DNA of 34,442 bases from positions 1-34,442 of IMG/VR virus record IMGVR_UViG_3300020467_000022; one strand, 5' to 3'. Below, one piece after another: positions 24,254 through 32,754 of the stretch. The stretch is from a virus. A program made the translations under genes and the position numbers. Within the stretch, counting starts at the first letter, position 1, and every line of letters starts with the position of its first letter. Below the pieces are notes generated by a model, which did no database searches, was not told where the DNA came from, and saw nothing but the letters and a program-made list of their open reading frames with translations.

Positions 24254-27200
24254 ATGCCACAAAAGACTAACTTAAATATAAGTCCTTATTATGATGATTT
24301 TGATAAGGCAGATAACTTTTATAAGGTACTGTTTAAACCTGGATTCCCAGTTCAAGCAAGAGAATTAACTAGTCTTCAATCAATATTGCAGAACCAGTTA
24401 GAATCTTTTGGAAGTCATATTTTCAAAGAAGGCTCTATGGTTATACCTGGAGCAGTTACTTATGATAACACATATTTTTCAGTAAAAGTAAATCCAGATC
24501 ATCTTGGTATTGATGTTACAATATATTTGGATGCGTTAGTAAATAATAATAACGGAAAAGGTACTAAAGTTAGAGGACAAAACTCTCAAATAGTTGGTAC
24601 TATTAAAAATTATATTTTACCACCAAGTGAAGGTGTTGATGATATTACTCTTTTTGTAAAATATAATGAATCTGGAACAAGTTCAATAAGTGAAATGTTC
24701 CCTGGTGAGGAAATTTTAACACTTGAAGAAAATATTACTTATGGAAATACTACATTAAATGCTGGTGAAACCATTTTAACAACGTTAACAGAAGAACCTT
24801 CCAATATTGGATCTTCAGTTGGTGTTGATCATGGTGTATATTTTATAAGAGGATCCTTTATTAATGTTACTAAAGATGTTGTTGTATTAGAACCATATTC
24901 AAATAAACCATCATATAGAGTTGGTTTGGAGATATCTGAAACTGTAATTAATGCGAATGATGATGATTCTCTAAATGATAATGCTAAAGGATTTACTAAC
25001 TATGCTGCACCAGGTGCAGATAGGTTTAAAATAAGTGTTAAATTAGCGAAAAAAGCACTTTTAGATTTTGAAGATACGAATTTTGTAGAATTAATTCGTG
25101 TTACAAATGGTGAAATTAAGAAATTACAAGATACATCAGTATATTCTGAAATTAAGAAGTATTTTGCTAAGAGAACATATGATGAATCTGGTAACTATGC
25201 AGTAAATCCATTTAGAGTTAATATTCAAAATTCTTTGAATGATGAAATCTCCTCAAATGGTTTATATGTAGAAGGACAAAAAACCGATGAAGGTAATGAT
25301 CCTTCAGAGGATACCATGTGTGTTAAGTTGTCTCCAGGTAAGGCATATGTTAGAGGATTTGATGTAACTTTACCAGGTACTACAGTTTTAGATATAGAGA
25401 AACCAAGAGATACAAAAACTATAAACACTGCATCCATTCCATTTAGAATGGGTAGTTTGATAAAAATCAATAATGTAGAAGGTACTCCTTGGATTAATAT
25501 TGGTGGATCTACCGCTAATATTATTGCACTTCACAGTGAAAGAAAGGGTGCTTCTGGTAATCCAACTACAGGTTCTGGTGTTAAAGTTGGTGAAGCTCGT
25601 GTTTATGCATTTGCACTTTCTGATGCAGAATACAGTGGAAAGGATTCACAATGGGATCTTCATTTGTATGATATTCAAACATATACAATATTAAAGATTT
25701 CCAATCCTGGAACAATTACATCTACAGCTCCACTTTCTAGTCGTGTTAGAGGACTTAGTAGTGGTGCAATAGGATATGTTTCTAATCATAATCCAGCAGA
25801 ACTTATTTTATCTCAAACAACTGGATCATTTATTCAAGGTGAGACGTTAATATTTAACGAAGAGATAAAAGCAACTAATTGTTCTGTAATCACAGTTACT
25901 GCATATACAACAGATGATATTAAATCAGTATTCCAAGATTTTAATGGATTAACTGGTCTTAGCAATACTACCGATTTTAGTGCAGATACTGTTCTATATG
26001 ATAAAATATTACCCAATTTTTCATTAGTTGATCCATTAACAGTAAGTGGTGCTGCTAATGGTAATAGTGCAACAGCACAATCTCCTAGAAGAAGATTTTC
26101 AGGACAAGTTGGAGTAAAAACAGATACTATTGTAGGATATTCTACAGATTTTGGTCTTCAAACTTATAATAAAGTCACTTCCATATCTGCAGACGGATCA
26201 AGCATGGGACTAGCACCTATTACTAATATTGCTGGTGTTAATAGTGGTGAAATTCTTGCAGGATTAACTACATCAAATATATTCAGGATTAAGTATCCAA
26301 AGGTTCTTAATCTTGCTAATTCTGGTTTATACAGTAGATTGCCTAAGAGGAATGTTTCTTCTGTTGATTTATCAAATTCAACTCTACTTATTAATCGTCA
26401 GGTAGCAGAAAGAGAAACATCTGCAAATGGTACATTATCTTTTAGTACTAATGCTGCGTTAGAAGGAACTACAGGTAGTGGTGCAGCGTTTGTTTCTTCT
26501 GGTATAGGTAGTGCTTTCTTTGAACCATTCGATGAAGAAAGATATTCAATTCATTATGAAGATGGAACTACAGAACCTTTAAGTTCAGATCAAGTTTCTA
26601 TAACAAATAGTGGTAATGATATTTCATTTAGTGGATTATCTGCAAGCACTAAGTGTGTTGTAAATGTAACTCTGAAGAAGATTGGATTAAAAACAAGATC
26701 AAAAGATTATGTTAGAAGTTATAAATTAGATGTAACAAGACAAGTAGGAGTATCTACTAATAGTGGTCTTACTGCAAGTAAGTATTATGGATTGAGGGTT
26801 GAGGATCAGGAAATATCATTAAATGTACCTGATGCTGTTAAGATTCATGCAATATATGAATCAAAGGATAGTAATGCACCTTCTCTCGATAAATTAACAT
26901 TTATTTCTGGTTTGGGATTGGATACAAATACTGTTGTTGGTGAAAAATTTATAGGTAAGAGTAGTAGGGCAATTGGTCAGGTTGTTAATAGAGTATCTGC
27001 AACAGAAATTGAGTATGTTTATTTAAACGATAATACTTTCTCTAAAGGAGAGGCTATTACATTTAAAGAATCTAATATTGAAACCAATTTACAAGGTATA
27101 ACAAACGGGAATTATACAGATAGGACTTCAAATTATACTTTAGATAAAGGTCATAAGAAGCAATATAGTGATTATTCTAAGATTGTTAGAAAGAGAAATT

Positions 27201-30200
27201 CTTCTCCACCAACAAATAGATTATTAGTTATCTTTGATTATTACAAAACACAAAGTGCAGAGAGTGCAGATTTATTTACTGCAAATTCTTATAATAAGGA
27301 TAGATATACTCATGATGTTCCTCATATAGCTTTAGATAGAGGAACTGATATCTTAGACTTTAGACCTAGAGTTAATCCATTTGATCCAGCAACTACAACC
27401 GATAAATCACCATTTGAGTTTTCTGCTAGAACATTTGAATCAATATCTAAGTATGTTGTTGCTCCAAATGAGAGTTCTATTCTTGGATATACTTATTACT
27501 TACCTAGAATAGACAAATTAGTTATTAATAAATTTGAAGAAGTAAAACTAATTAAAGGTGTTTCAGCAGATAATCCTGCACCACCTACAGAGATTGGTCC
27601 ATCTATGGAAGTAGCACAGATAACACTTCCACCATTCTTATATGATCCTGTAAAAGGTCCAAAGATCAAGTTATATGATAATAGAAGGTTTACCATGAGG
27701 GATATTGGTAAACTTGAAAAGAGAATTGATAACCTTGAGGTTATGACATCTCTTACTGCATTAGAATTGGATACTAAGTCATTACAAGTTACTGATGCTG
27801 ATGGATTAAGCAGATTTAAAACTGGATTTGTAGTAAATGATTTCAAAGATAGAAACTTTATAAACTTCAATAGAACACAGGGTTCTAGATGTGATGTTAA
27901 CGTTGCTAATAAAGAACTTATTAGTGCTGTTGATTTCTGGTCATTAAAGGCAGATTTGGCATTCGATCCTTCAATAGATGAGAATATTGTAGATATAAGT
28001 GCAAATTTAAAATTACTTGATGATAATTGCCAAAAAACTGGAGATCTAATTACATTAAAATATGATGAAGTTGCTAGTGAAATTAAGAACCTTCAAGCAA
28101 CCCAAGTTGAAAATATTAACCCATTCAACGTTATTGTGTTTGCTGGTGCTATTATTTTAGATCCACCATCAGATAACTGGACTAGAACAATTTATATTGA
28201 TGATCATAGGACAGAATCTACTGGAGCAACTTGGGCAGAGCAAGCAAATACTGTTTCAGATACAACTACAACTGATACTGATGTAGATGTATCAGTAGTT
28301 GAAGTTGTACCAGAAGACAGACGAGGACCAGGTTGGTGGGATGGTAATCATATTGATACTACAACTACAACCACAACTACTACAACTCATTCAGTAGAAA
28401 CTTCATTTACTAATACAATCGAACCTCTTAGAGAGTTTGATTATGTTGAAAGTGTTAAGATTAGTGGTGCAACAGATCCATTTATGCGTTCTAGGAACGT
28501 TGCATTTAATGGAAATGGATTAAAACCATTTACTAAGCATTATCATTACCTTGATAGTGGAATTCCTGACATATTTCCAAAGGTAACTGAAATTGAAATG
28601 TTATCTGGAACGTTTTCAGTATATGAAAGTGCTCTAGTCTTTAAAAATGGTAAGCAGATAGCTAAAGTTAGGGTAATGGCTCCTGAACATAAGTACGGTG
28701 ATGCATCAGCAATTGCAGTTCCTATGGGAGAACCAAGTGGAATTAATGTATTGAATGGAAGTGTAGAAACTTATCAAGTTGATGTATTTGATAGAACAAG
28801 ACCTGCTCCATCTGATGCATATTCATCAACATCAAAATTATTTAATATTGACGCTGATGGGTTAGCAAACCAAGAAGGTTACTTTGGTTATGTAACAGAA
28901 GGTTGTGAGATTGTAGGTGAATCTAGTGGTGCAACAGCAACAGTAACAAATGCATCATTAATGTCAGATAATTGGGGTGATATTTTAGGTGCATTCTTCT
29001 TTAGAAATGCAAATCAATCACCACAACCACCAGTTTTATTCTATAGTGGAACTAAGACATTTAAGTTGACTGCTACTACTCCAGGAACAGTAACTTTACC
29101 AGGAAGTACTGCTCTTGCGAGTGATGCAACAGGAACTTATCATGCAACAGGAACTATTCTAACTCAAGATACAACTACAGTTGGAGTTAGAAATCCACCC
29201 GAACCTCCACAAAGACCTAATGAGACTACAACTAGTATAAGCGTTAATAGTACATCAGAGACTGTAAGAGTAGAAGCTACTTATAGAGATCCTCTAGCAC
29301 AATCCTTTAGGGTTGATGAAACTGGTATGTTCTTAACTTCTGTTGATGTTTACTTTGCAAGTAAAGATCCAGCAGCTAAAGTATTTGTTGAGATTAGAGA
29401 TGTTGAGTTGGGAACTCCAACCAATTTCCTAGTACAAGATTATGCACAGGTTTCATTAAATCCAGGTGATATTACAACATCTATTGATGCATCTATAGCA
29501 ACAAATATTAGATTCCCATCACCAGTTTTCTTAGAGGGTGGTAAGGAATATGCAATAGTGTTCTTATCTCCAGCATCTGATCTATATGAGATGTGGGTCT
29601 CAACTATGGGTCAGAAGACTGTTAAAACCTCAAATCTACCTGATGTTGAAGCTGCTGTTTGCACTAAGCAATATATTGGTGGTAGTTTGTTCAAATCTCA
29701 AAATGGTACAATTTGGACTCCAAGTCAGTATCAAGATTTAACATTCCAGTTATATAAAGCATCATTTGTTCAATCTGGTACAGTTACATTTTATAACAGT
29801 CCAGTTGAAGCGGGTAATGAGAATACACAAGTATTACCAGATAACCCAATCAGAACTTTACCTAGAAAATTAAAAGTTAAAGTTGCTGGTCTTGTTGATT
29901 CAATTGGTCAAGTTGGTAGAAAATTAAGTACAGGTGCTCCTGCAGATGAAGAAGATGGAAGCATTACTGGTATAATTGAAAATGTATTTGCTCCTATTGA
30001 TACTAATACACAACCAGAAATAGTTACTAGTGGTAAATCATATTTGTTTAGTAACCAAACTACTAGTGGTAATGATTTTGTTGCCAATACTATTCCAATT
30101 AAATCAATAAGTGGAGATGGTGCTGGTGCAACTGCATCTATTACTATAGATGGTACTACTGGGGCAGTTAAACTTATTGAGAATATAACTGCTGGTAGTA

Positions 30201-31789
30201 GATTTGCTCTTGGTGATGTTGTTACTATTGATAATAGTAGTTCTTTAGTTTCAAGAGGTGCTGGTGCTAAGTTTGCAATTAAAGAAATTAATACAACTTT
30301 AGATACAGTTCATCTAACAGATGTTCAAGGAGAAGTATTCAAGCAAGGTGCATCACTTATTCATTATGGTACTAATAATGATCAGGGTAGGCAACAAGCA
30401 ACAGGTGCTACTGTAAGTTCAGATTCTGAAGTTCTTAGTGATCTTAATACAGGTAATGTTATTGAAGTTATACAGTATAATCATGCACATCACGGTGGAA
30501 ATAATGCTGTTAAACTTCAAGGAATAGAACCAGATTCTTTAGCAACTCAAATAACTGCAGATTTGGCATTAGGTGGAACATTAGTATCAGTTGCTTCTAC
30601 TTCACCATTCATTAATTTTGCTGGTATTAGAACAGACAGAGGAGATGCTTTGATAGAAAGTGAAATTGTTTCTTATGTTGTTGGAACTGGACAGTTAACA
30701 CTCGATAATAGAGGTGTTGGTGATTCTGTTGCAATAGCACATAGCACAGGATCTGCTATTCAACCATATCAGATAAATGGATTCCCATTAGTTGGTATTA
30801 ATAGTACTATAAATGTTCCTACTAATACTACACTAAGAAGTGAATCAAATATTGATAATTACTTCTTAGAAATTGATAGGGGAACTGGTCCTAGAGGTAA
30901 TAATGTTGCTGACAATAAAGCACTATTATGCTTTACTAGTGAAAAAGCTGTAGGTGGTAAAGATGTACAAGTTTCACAAAACCATCAATTTAGCACTTTA
31001 TCTCCACAATTTAATGTGATTACTCCTGGTAAAGGAACTTTTGTTAATACTGCAGTTAGAACTGTTAGTGGAACTAGTGCTGGTGGAAATGAAGTATCAT
31101 TTATTGATCAAGGATTTGAACCAACTATATTAAATGAAACTACGTTCTTCTCAACACCAAGATTAGTGGCATCTAAAACTAATGAATCACTTAGATTAAG
31201 TACATTACCTAAGAATAAATCATTAGCATTAAAAGTTGATATGACATCAACCGATAAGAACTTATCTCCAGTATTGGATTCTAAGTATGCTACTTTTGTT
31301 TTAGGTAGAAGTAAGATTAATGCTCCTGTATTGGATTATGCTACCGATACAAGAAGTAAAACATTAGAAGAAGATCAACATGGATCTATATTTGTATCTA
31401 AGAGAGTTAATTTGAAACAACCTGCTACATCAATTAGAGTATTTGTTGCTGCTAATGTTCAACCAGAAGCAGACTTTAGGGTATTCTATAGACTATTCAG
31501 TGCTGATTCTAGTGAAGTTTCACAAACATACAGAGCCTTCCCTGGTTATAAGAATTTGATTGATACTGATGGTGATGGTTTTGGTGATGATATTATTGAT
31601 CTAGGTTTAAATGATGGTAGAGCAGATGCTCAAGTGAAGAAAAATGGACAAAATGATTTCTCAGAATATCAGTTTACCATAAATGATTTGGAGCAGTTTG
31701 ATGGATTTACAATTAAGATTGTGATGTCATCCACAAACGAATGTGCTCCAGTTAGATTAAAAGACTTTAGAGCAATTGCATTAGCGTAA
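24254..31789 (+). CDS. DUF4815-type giant structural protein in the gp9/gp10 position (2,511 aa)
   Basis: A virion structural protein of a kind usual in T4-like cyanophages. The N-terminus carries the DUF4815 signature: ISPYYDDFDKADNFYKVLFK, FPVQARELTSLQSILQNQLE, then SHIFKEGSMVIPG. The middle holds LEKRIDNLEVMTSL (a short coiled coil near residue 1153) and a Thr-rich linker (ten Thr at residues 1369-1378). Next is FMRSRNVAFNGNGLKPFTKH. A conserved block begins DPLAQSFRVDETGMFLTSVD near residue 1680 and ends QYIGGSLFKSQNGTIWTPSQ. Near the C-terminus is DTDGDGFGDD (residues 2437-2446), which could bind calcium, and it ends with a strand-rich module (IKIVMSSTN...RLKDFRAIALA). Position after gp8 suggests baseplate periphery or fibre attachment; T4 gp9/gp10 equivalence is positional inference only. 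The next gene overlaps in TAATG. Confidence 0.88.
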   Translation: MPQKTNLNISPYYDDFDKADNFYKVLFKPGFPVQARELTSLQSILQNQLESFGSHIFKEGSMVIPGAVTYDNTYFSVKVNPDHLGIDVTIYLDALVNNNNGKGTKVRGQNSQIVGTIKNYILPPSEGVDDITLFVKYNESGTSSISEMFPGEEILTLEENITYGNTTLNAGETILTTLTEEPSNIGSSVGVDHGVYFIRGSFINVTKDVVVLEPYSNKPSYRVGLEISETVINANDDDSLNDNAKGFTNYAAPGADRFKISVKLAKKALLDFEDTNFVELIRVTNGEIKKLQDTSVYSEIKKYFAKRTYDESGNYAVNPFRVNIQNSLNDEISSNGLYVEGQKTDEGNDPSEDTMCVKLSPGKAYVRGFDVTLPGTTVLDIEKPRDTKTINTASIPFRMGSLIKINNVEGTPWINIGGSTANIIALHSERKGASGNPTTGSGVKVGEARVYAFALSDAEYSGKDSQWDLHLYDIQTYTILKISNPGTITSTAPLSSRVRGLSSGAIGYVSNHNPAELILSQTTGSFIQGETLIFNEEIKATNCSVITVTAYTTDDIKSVFQDFNGLTGLSNTTDFSADTVLYDKILPNFSLVDPLTVSGAANGNSATAQSPRRRFSGQVGVKTDTIVGYSTDFGLQTYNKVTSISADGSSMGLAPITNIAGVNSGEILAGLTTSNIFRIKYPKVLNLANSGLYSRLPKRNVSSVDLSNSTLLINRQVAERETSANGTLSFSTNAALEGTTGSGAAFVSSGIGSAFFEPFDEERYSIHYEDGTTEPLSSDQVSITNSGNDISFSGLSASTKCVVNVTLKKIGLKTRSKDYVRSYKLDVTRQVGVSTNSGLTASKYYGLRVEDQEISLNVPDAVKIHAIYESKDSNAPSLDKLTFISGLGLDTNTVVGEKFIGKSSRAIGQVVNRVSATEIEYVYLNDNTFSKGEAITFKESNIETNLQGITNGNYTDRTSNYTLDKGHKKQYSDYSKIVRKRNSSPPTNRLLVIFDYYKTQSAESADLFTANSYNKDRYTHDVPHIALDRGTDILDFRPRVNPFDPATTTDKSPFEFSARTFESISKYVVAPNESSILGYTYYLPRIDKLVINKFEEVKLIKGVSADNPAPPTEIGPSMEVAQITLPPFLYDPVKGPKIKLYDNRRFTMRDIGKLEKRIDNLEVMTSLTALELDTKSLQVTDADGLSRFKTGFVVNDFKDRNFINFNRTQGSRCDVNVANKELISAVDFWSLKADLAFDPSIDENIVDISANLKLLDDNCQKTGDLITLKYDEVASEIKNLQATQVENINPFNVIVFAGAIILDPPSDNWTRTIYIDDHRTESTGATWAEQANTVSDTTTTDTDVDVSVVEVVPEDRRGPGWWDGNHIDTTTTTTTTTTHSVETSFTNTIEPLREFDYVESVKISGATDPFMRSRNVAFNGNGLKPFTKHYHYLDSGIPDIFPKVTEIEMLSGTFSVYESALVFKNGKQIAKVRVMAPEHKYGDASAIAVPMGEPSGINVLNGSVETYQVDVFDRTRPAPSDAYSSTSKLFNIDADGLANQEGYFGYVTEGCEIVGESSGATATVTNASLMSDNWGDILGAFFFRNANQSPQPPVLFYSGTKTFKLTATTPGTVTLPGSTALASDATGTYHATGTILTQDTTTVGVRNPPEPPQRPNETTTSISVNSTSETVRVEATYRDPLAQSFRVDETGMFLTSVDVYFASKDPAAKVFVEIRDVELGTPTNFLVQDYAQVSLNPGDITTSIDASIATNIRFPSPVFLEGGKEYAIVFLSPASDLYEMWVSTMGQKTVKTSNLPDVEAAVCTKQYIGGSLFKSQNGTIWTPSQYQDLTFQLYKASFVQSGTVTFYNSPVEAGNENTQVLPDNPIRTLPRKLKVKVAGLVDSIGQVGRKLSTGAPADEEDGSITGIIENVFAPIDTNTQPEIVTSGKSYLFSNQTTSGNDFVANTIPIKSISGDGAGATASITIDGTTGAVKLIENITAGSRFALGDVVTIDNSSSLVSRGAGAKFAIKEINTTLDTVHLTDVQGEVFKQGASLIHYGTNNDQGRQQATGATVSSDSEVLSDLNTGNVIEVIQYNHAHHGGNNAVKLQGIEPDSLATQITADLALGGTLVSVASTSPFINFAGIRTDRGDALIESEIVSYVVGTGQLTLDNRGVGDSVAIAHSTGSAIQPYQINGFPLVGINSTINVPTNTTLRSESNIDNYFLEIDRGTGPRGNNVADNKALLCFTSEKAVGGKDVQVSQNHQFSTLSPQFNVITPGKGTFVNTAVRTVSGTSAGGNEVSFIDQGFEPTILNETTFFSTPRLVASKTNESLRLSTLPKNKSLALKVDMTSTDKNLSPVLDSKYATFVLGRSKINAPVLDYATDTRSKTLEEDQHGSIFVSKRVNLKQPATSIRVFVAANVQPEADFRVFYRLFSADSSEVSQTYRAFPGYKNLIDTDGDGFGDDIIDLGLNDGRADAQVKKNGQNDFSEYQFTINDLEQFDGFTIKIVMSSTNECAPVRLKDFRAIALA
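28358..28387 (+). repeat. Poly-threonine codon tract
   Basis: Ten consecutive Thr codons, mostly alternating ACT and ACA, encode residues 1369-1378 of the 2,511-aa protein. They follow a Thr/Asp/Val-rich acidic stretch (TTTTDTDVDVSVVEVVPED). It looks like a flexible linker, and the simple triplet repeat is a likely site of length variation between relatives. Confidence 0.8.
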
Positions 31790-32298
31790 TGAGAACTTTT
31801 CAAGAATTTCTACAACTATGTGAAGGTGGTCTAGCAAGACAATTGAGTAATGCTAGAACTAAAGATACTGGTCACATTTCTGCTGATCGTGGTGATGATG
31901 AGGATGAAAATCGTAGAAAGAGAAGAAGACTTGAAGGTAAGTTAGAGAAAAAAGGTATCGGTTATCGTAAGACAACTGGTAGATATCAATATGATGATGG
32001 AGTTGAGGGTAAAGAAGTATCTTACTCTGTTACTAAACCTAAAAATATGTCAAGACGTAAGTTTGGCAAAACTATAAGACAATTTGGTCGTGAAGAAGGA
32101 CAGGAATCTGTAATTACTAAGAAACCAGGTAAAAAGGCAACTCTGCATTATACAGATAAGAGTAAGAAGAAATCTGAAGGATTAGGAAAGGAAAAACCAG
32201 GTTCACATCCACAAAAGTATGGAGAAACTGGAGAGAAACGTCAGAGAGGGGATAAGTTGAAGGATAAAAAAGATGATAGGAGTATGCACTACGCATGA
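31789..32298 (+). CDS. Basic protein with internal-protein-like leader (169 aa)
   Basis: A highly charged, low-hydrophobicity protein rich in Lys, Arg, Gly and Asp/Glu (ENRRKRRRLEGKLEKKG, then KDKKDDRSMHYA). Its first residues, MRTFQEFLQLCEGG, closely resemble the capsid-targeting leader of T4 internal proteins (MKTYQEFIAEA, from memory). The segment L10-C11-E12-G13 fits the gp21 prohead-protease rule (hydrophobic-x-E, then a small residue). I therefore infer a protein packaged in the capsid and cleaved after E12; the family itself is uncharacterised as far as I know. It starts in a TAATG overlap with the 2,511-aa gene and overlaps the next gene by 4 bases. An alternative is a disordered assembly or chaperone factor for the neighbouring tail proteins. 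Confidence 0.75.
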   Translation: MRTFQEFLQLCEGGLARQLSNARTKDTGHISADRGDDEDENRRKRRRLEGKLEKKGIGYRKTTGRYQYDDGVEGKEVSYSVTKPKNMSRRKFGKTIRQFGREEGQESVITKKPGKKATLHYTDKSKKKSEGLGKEKPGSHPQKYGETGEKRQRGDKLKDKKDDRSMHYA

Positions 32299-32498
32299 TA
32301 CCAGTTGAAGGACATAAAAATCTGTTTCGTGATCCAGAAACAGGTGCGATTTTAAATTACGATACCAATTCATATTCTCAACATATTTCTAAAAGAAATA
32401 AAAAACTTGATGAGAAAGCAGAACTAGATGAGATGAAAAAGGATATTGATGAGATTAAATCTTTACTTAAAGAGTTAGCTAATCGTAAACATAAATAA
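32295..32498 (+). CDS. Small coiled-coil phage protein (67 aa)
   Basis: MIPVEGHKNLFRDPETGAIL opens a protein I recognise as conserved in cyanomyoviruses, of unknown function. Residues 1-30 look like a small beta segment (GAILNYDTNSYSQH). From about 36 onward the sequence is a strong amphipathic helix with heptad character (EKAELDEMKKDIDEIKSLLK), ending in a basic tail RKHK, so it probably oligomerises. It overlaps the upstream basic gene by 4 bases (ATGA), so the two are probably co-translated. The next late promoter-like site overlaps its last codons. Confidence 0.8.
   Translation: MIPVEGHKNLFRDPETGAILNYDTNSYSQHISKRNKKLDEKAELDEMKKDIDEIKSLLKELANRKHK
32489..32497 (+). promoter_or_regulatory. 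Late promoter-like site for the tail-fibre genes
   Basis: ACATAAATA (32489-32497) differs from CTATAAATA at the second and third bases only in part (CATAAATA core intact from the A at 32491). Its end is 29 bases from the ATG at 32527, nearly the same distance as at the two stronger late promoters (30 and 31). The site overlaps the last codons of the 67-aa gene. Confidence 0.5.
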
Positions 32499-32526
32499 TA
32501 GATAGATTCTTGAATTGCTTACATAA

Positions 32527-32754
32527 ATGGCAGACATAAAGGTCAGAGTCGGGCAAAAAAATGCCGTCAAGGTAATATCATCTCTTGCTGGAGCCCAAGG
32601 ACTGTCCTTAGCTGAACTCAGCGATGTAAATGCTGCGAACCTTTTAAATGGAATGGTATTGGTATATAACGGAGCAACTCAAAAATGGGATGCCACACTA
32701 TCGCTAACACCTGGAACGGACTCGAATTTAGACATCAACGGGGGAAATTTTTAA
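32527..32754 (+). CDS. Small tail-fibre-type structural protein (75 aa)
   Basis: The core SLAELSDVNAANLLNGMVLV followed by YNGATQKWDATL is the 'LSDV...L.NG..L.YN....KW.A' repeat seen in many phage fibre and neck proteins. It ends in DINGGNF, and the 527-aa neighbour ends in a similar LDGGTF. It is much shorter than usual fibre proteins, so it is probably an accessory or adaptor subunit. Its GC is higher than its neighbours (31 of 60 bases at 32581-32640). It follows a late promoter-like site and its stop abuts the next ATG. Confidence 0.75.
   Translation: MADIKVRVGQKNAVKVISSLAGAQGLSLAELSDVNAANLLNGMVLVYNGATQKWDATLSLTPGTDSNLDINGGNF

Noticed and set aside
25500-25694. 64-aa + strand frame inside the 2,511-aa gene
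   Set aside because: Fully internal to a conserved gene, hydrophobic out-of-frame composition, no start signals.
27496-27870. Antisense 124-aa open frame
   Set aside because: Mirror of a conserved part of the 2,511-aa gene; no independent signals.
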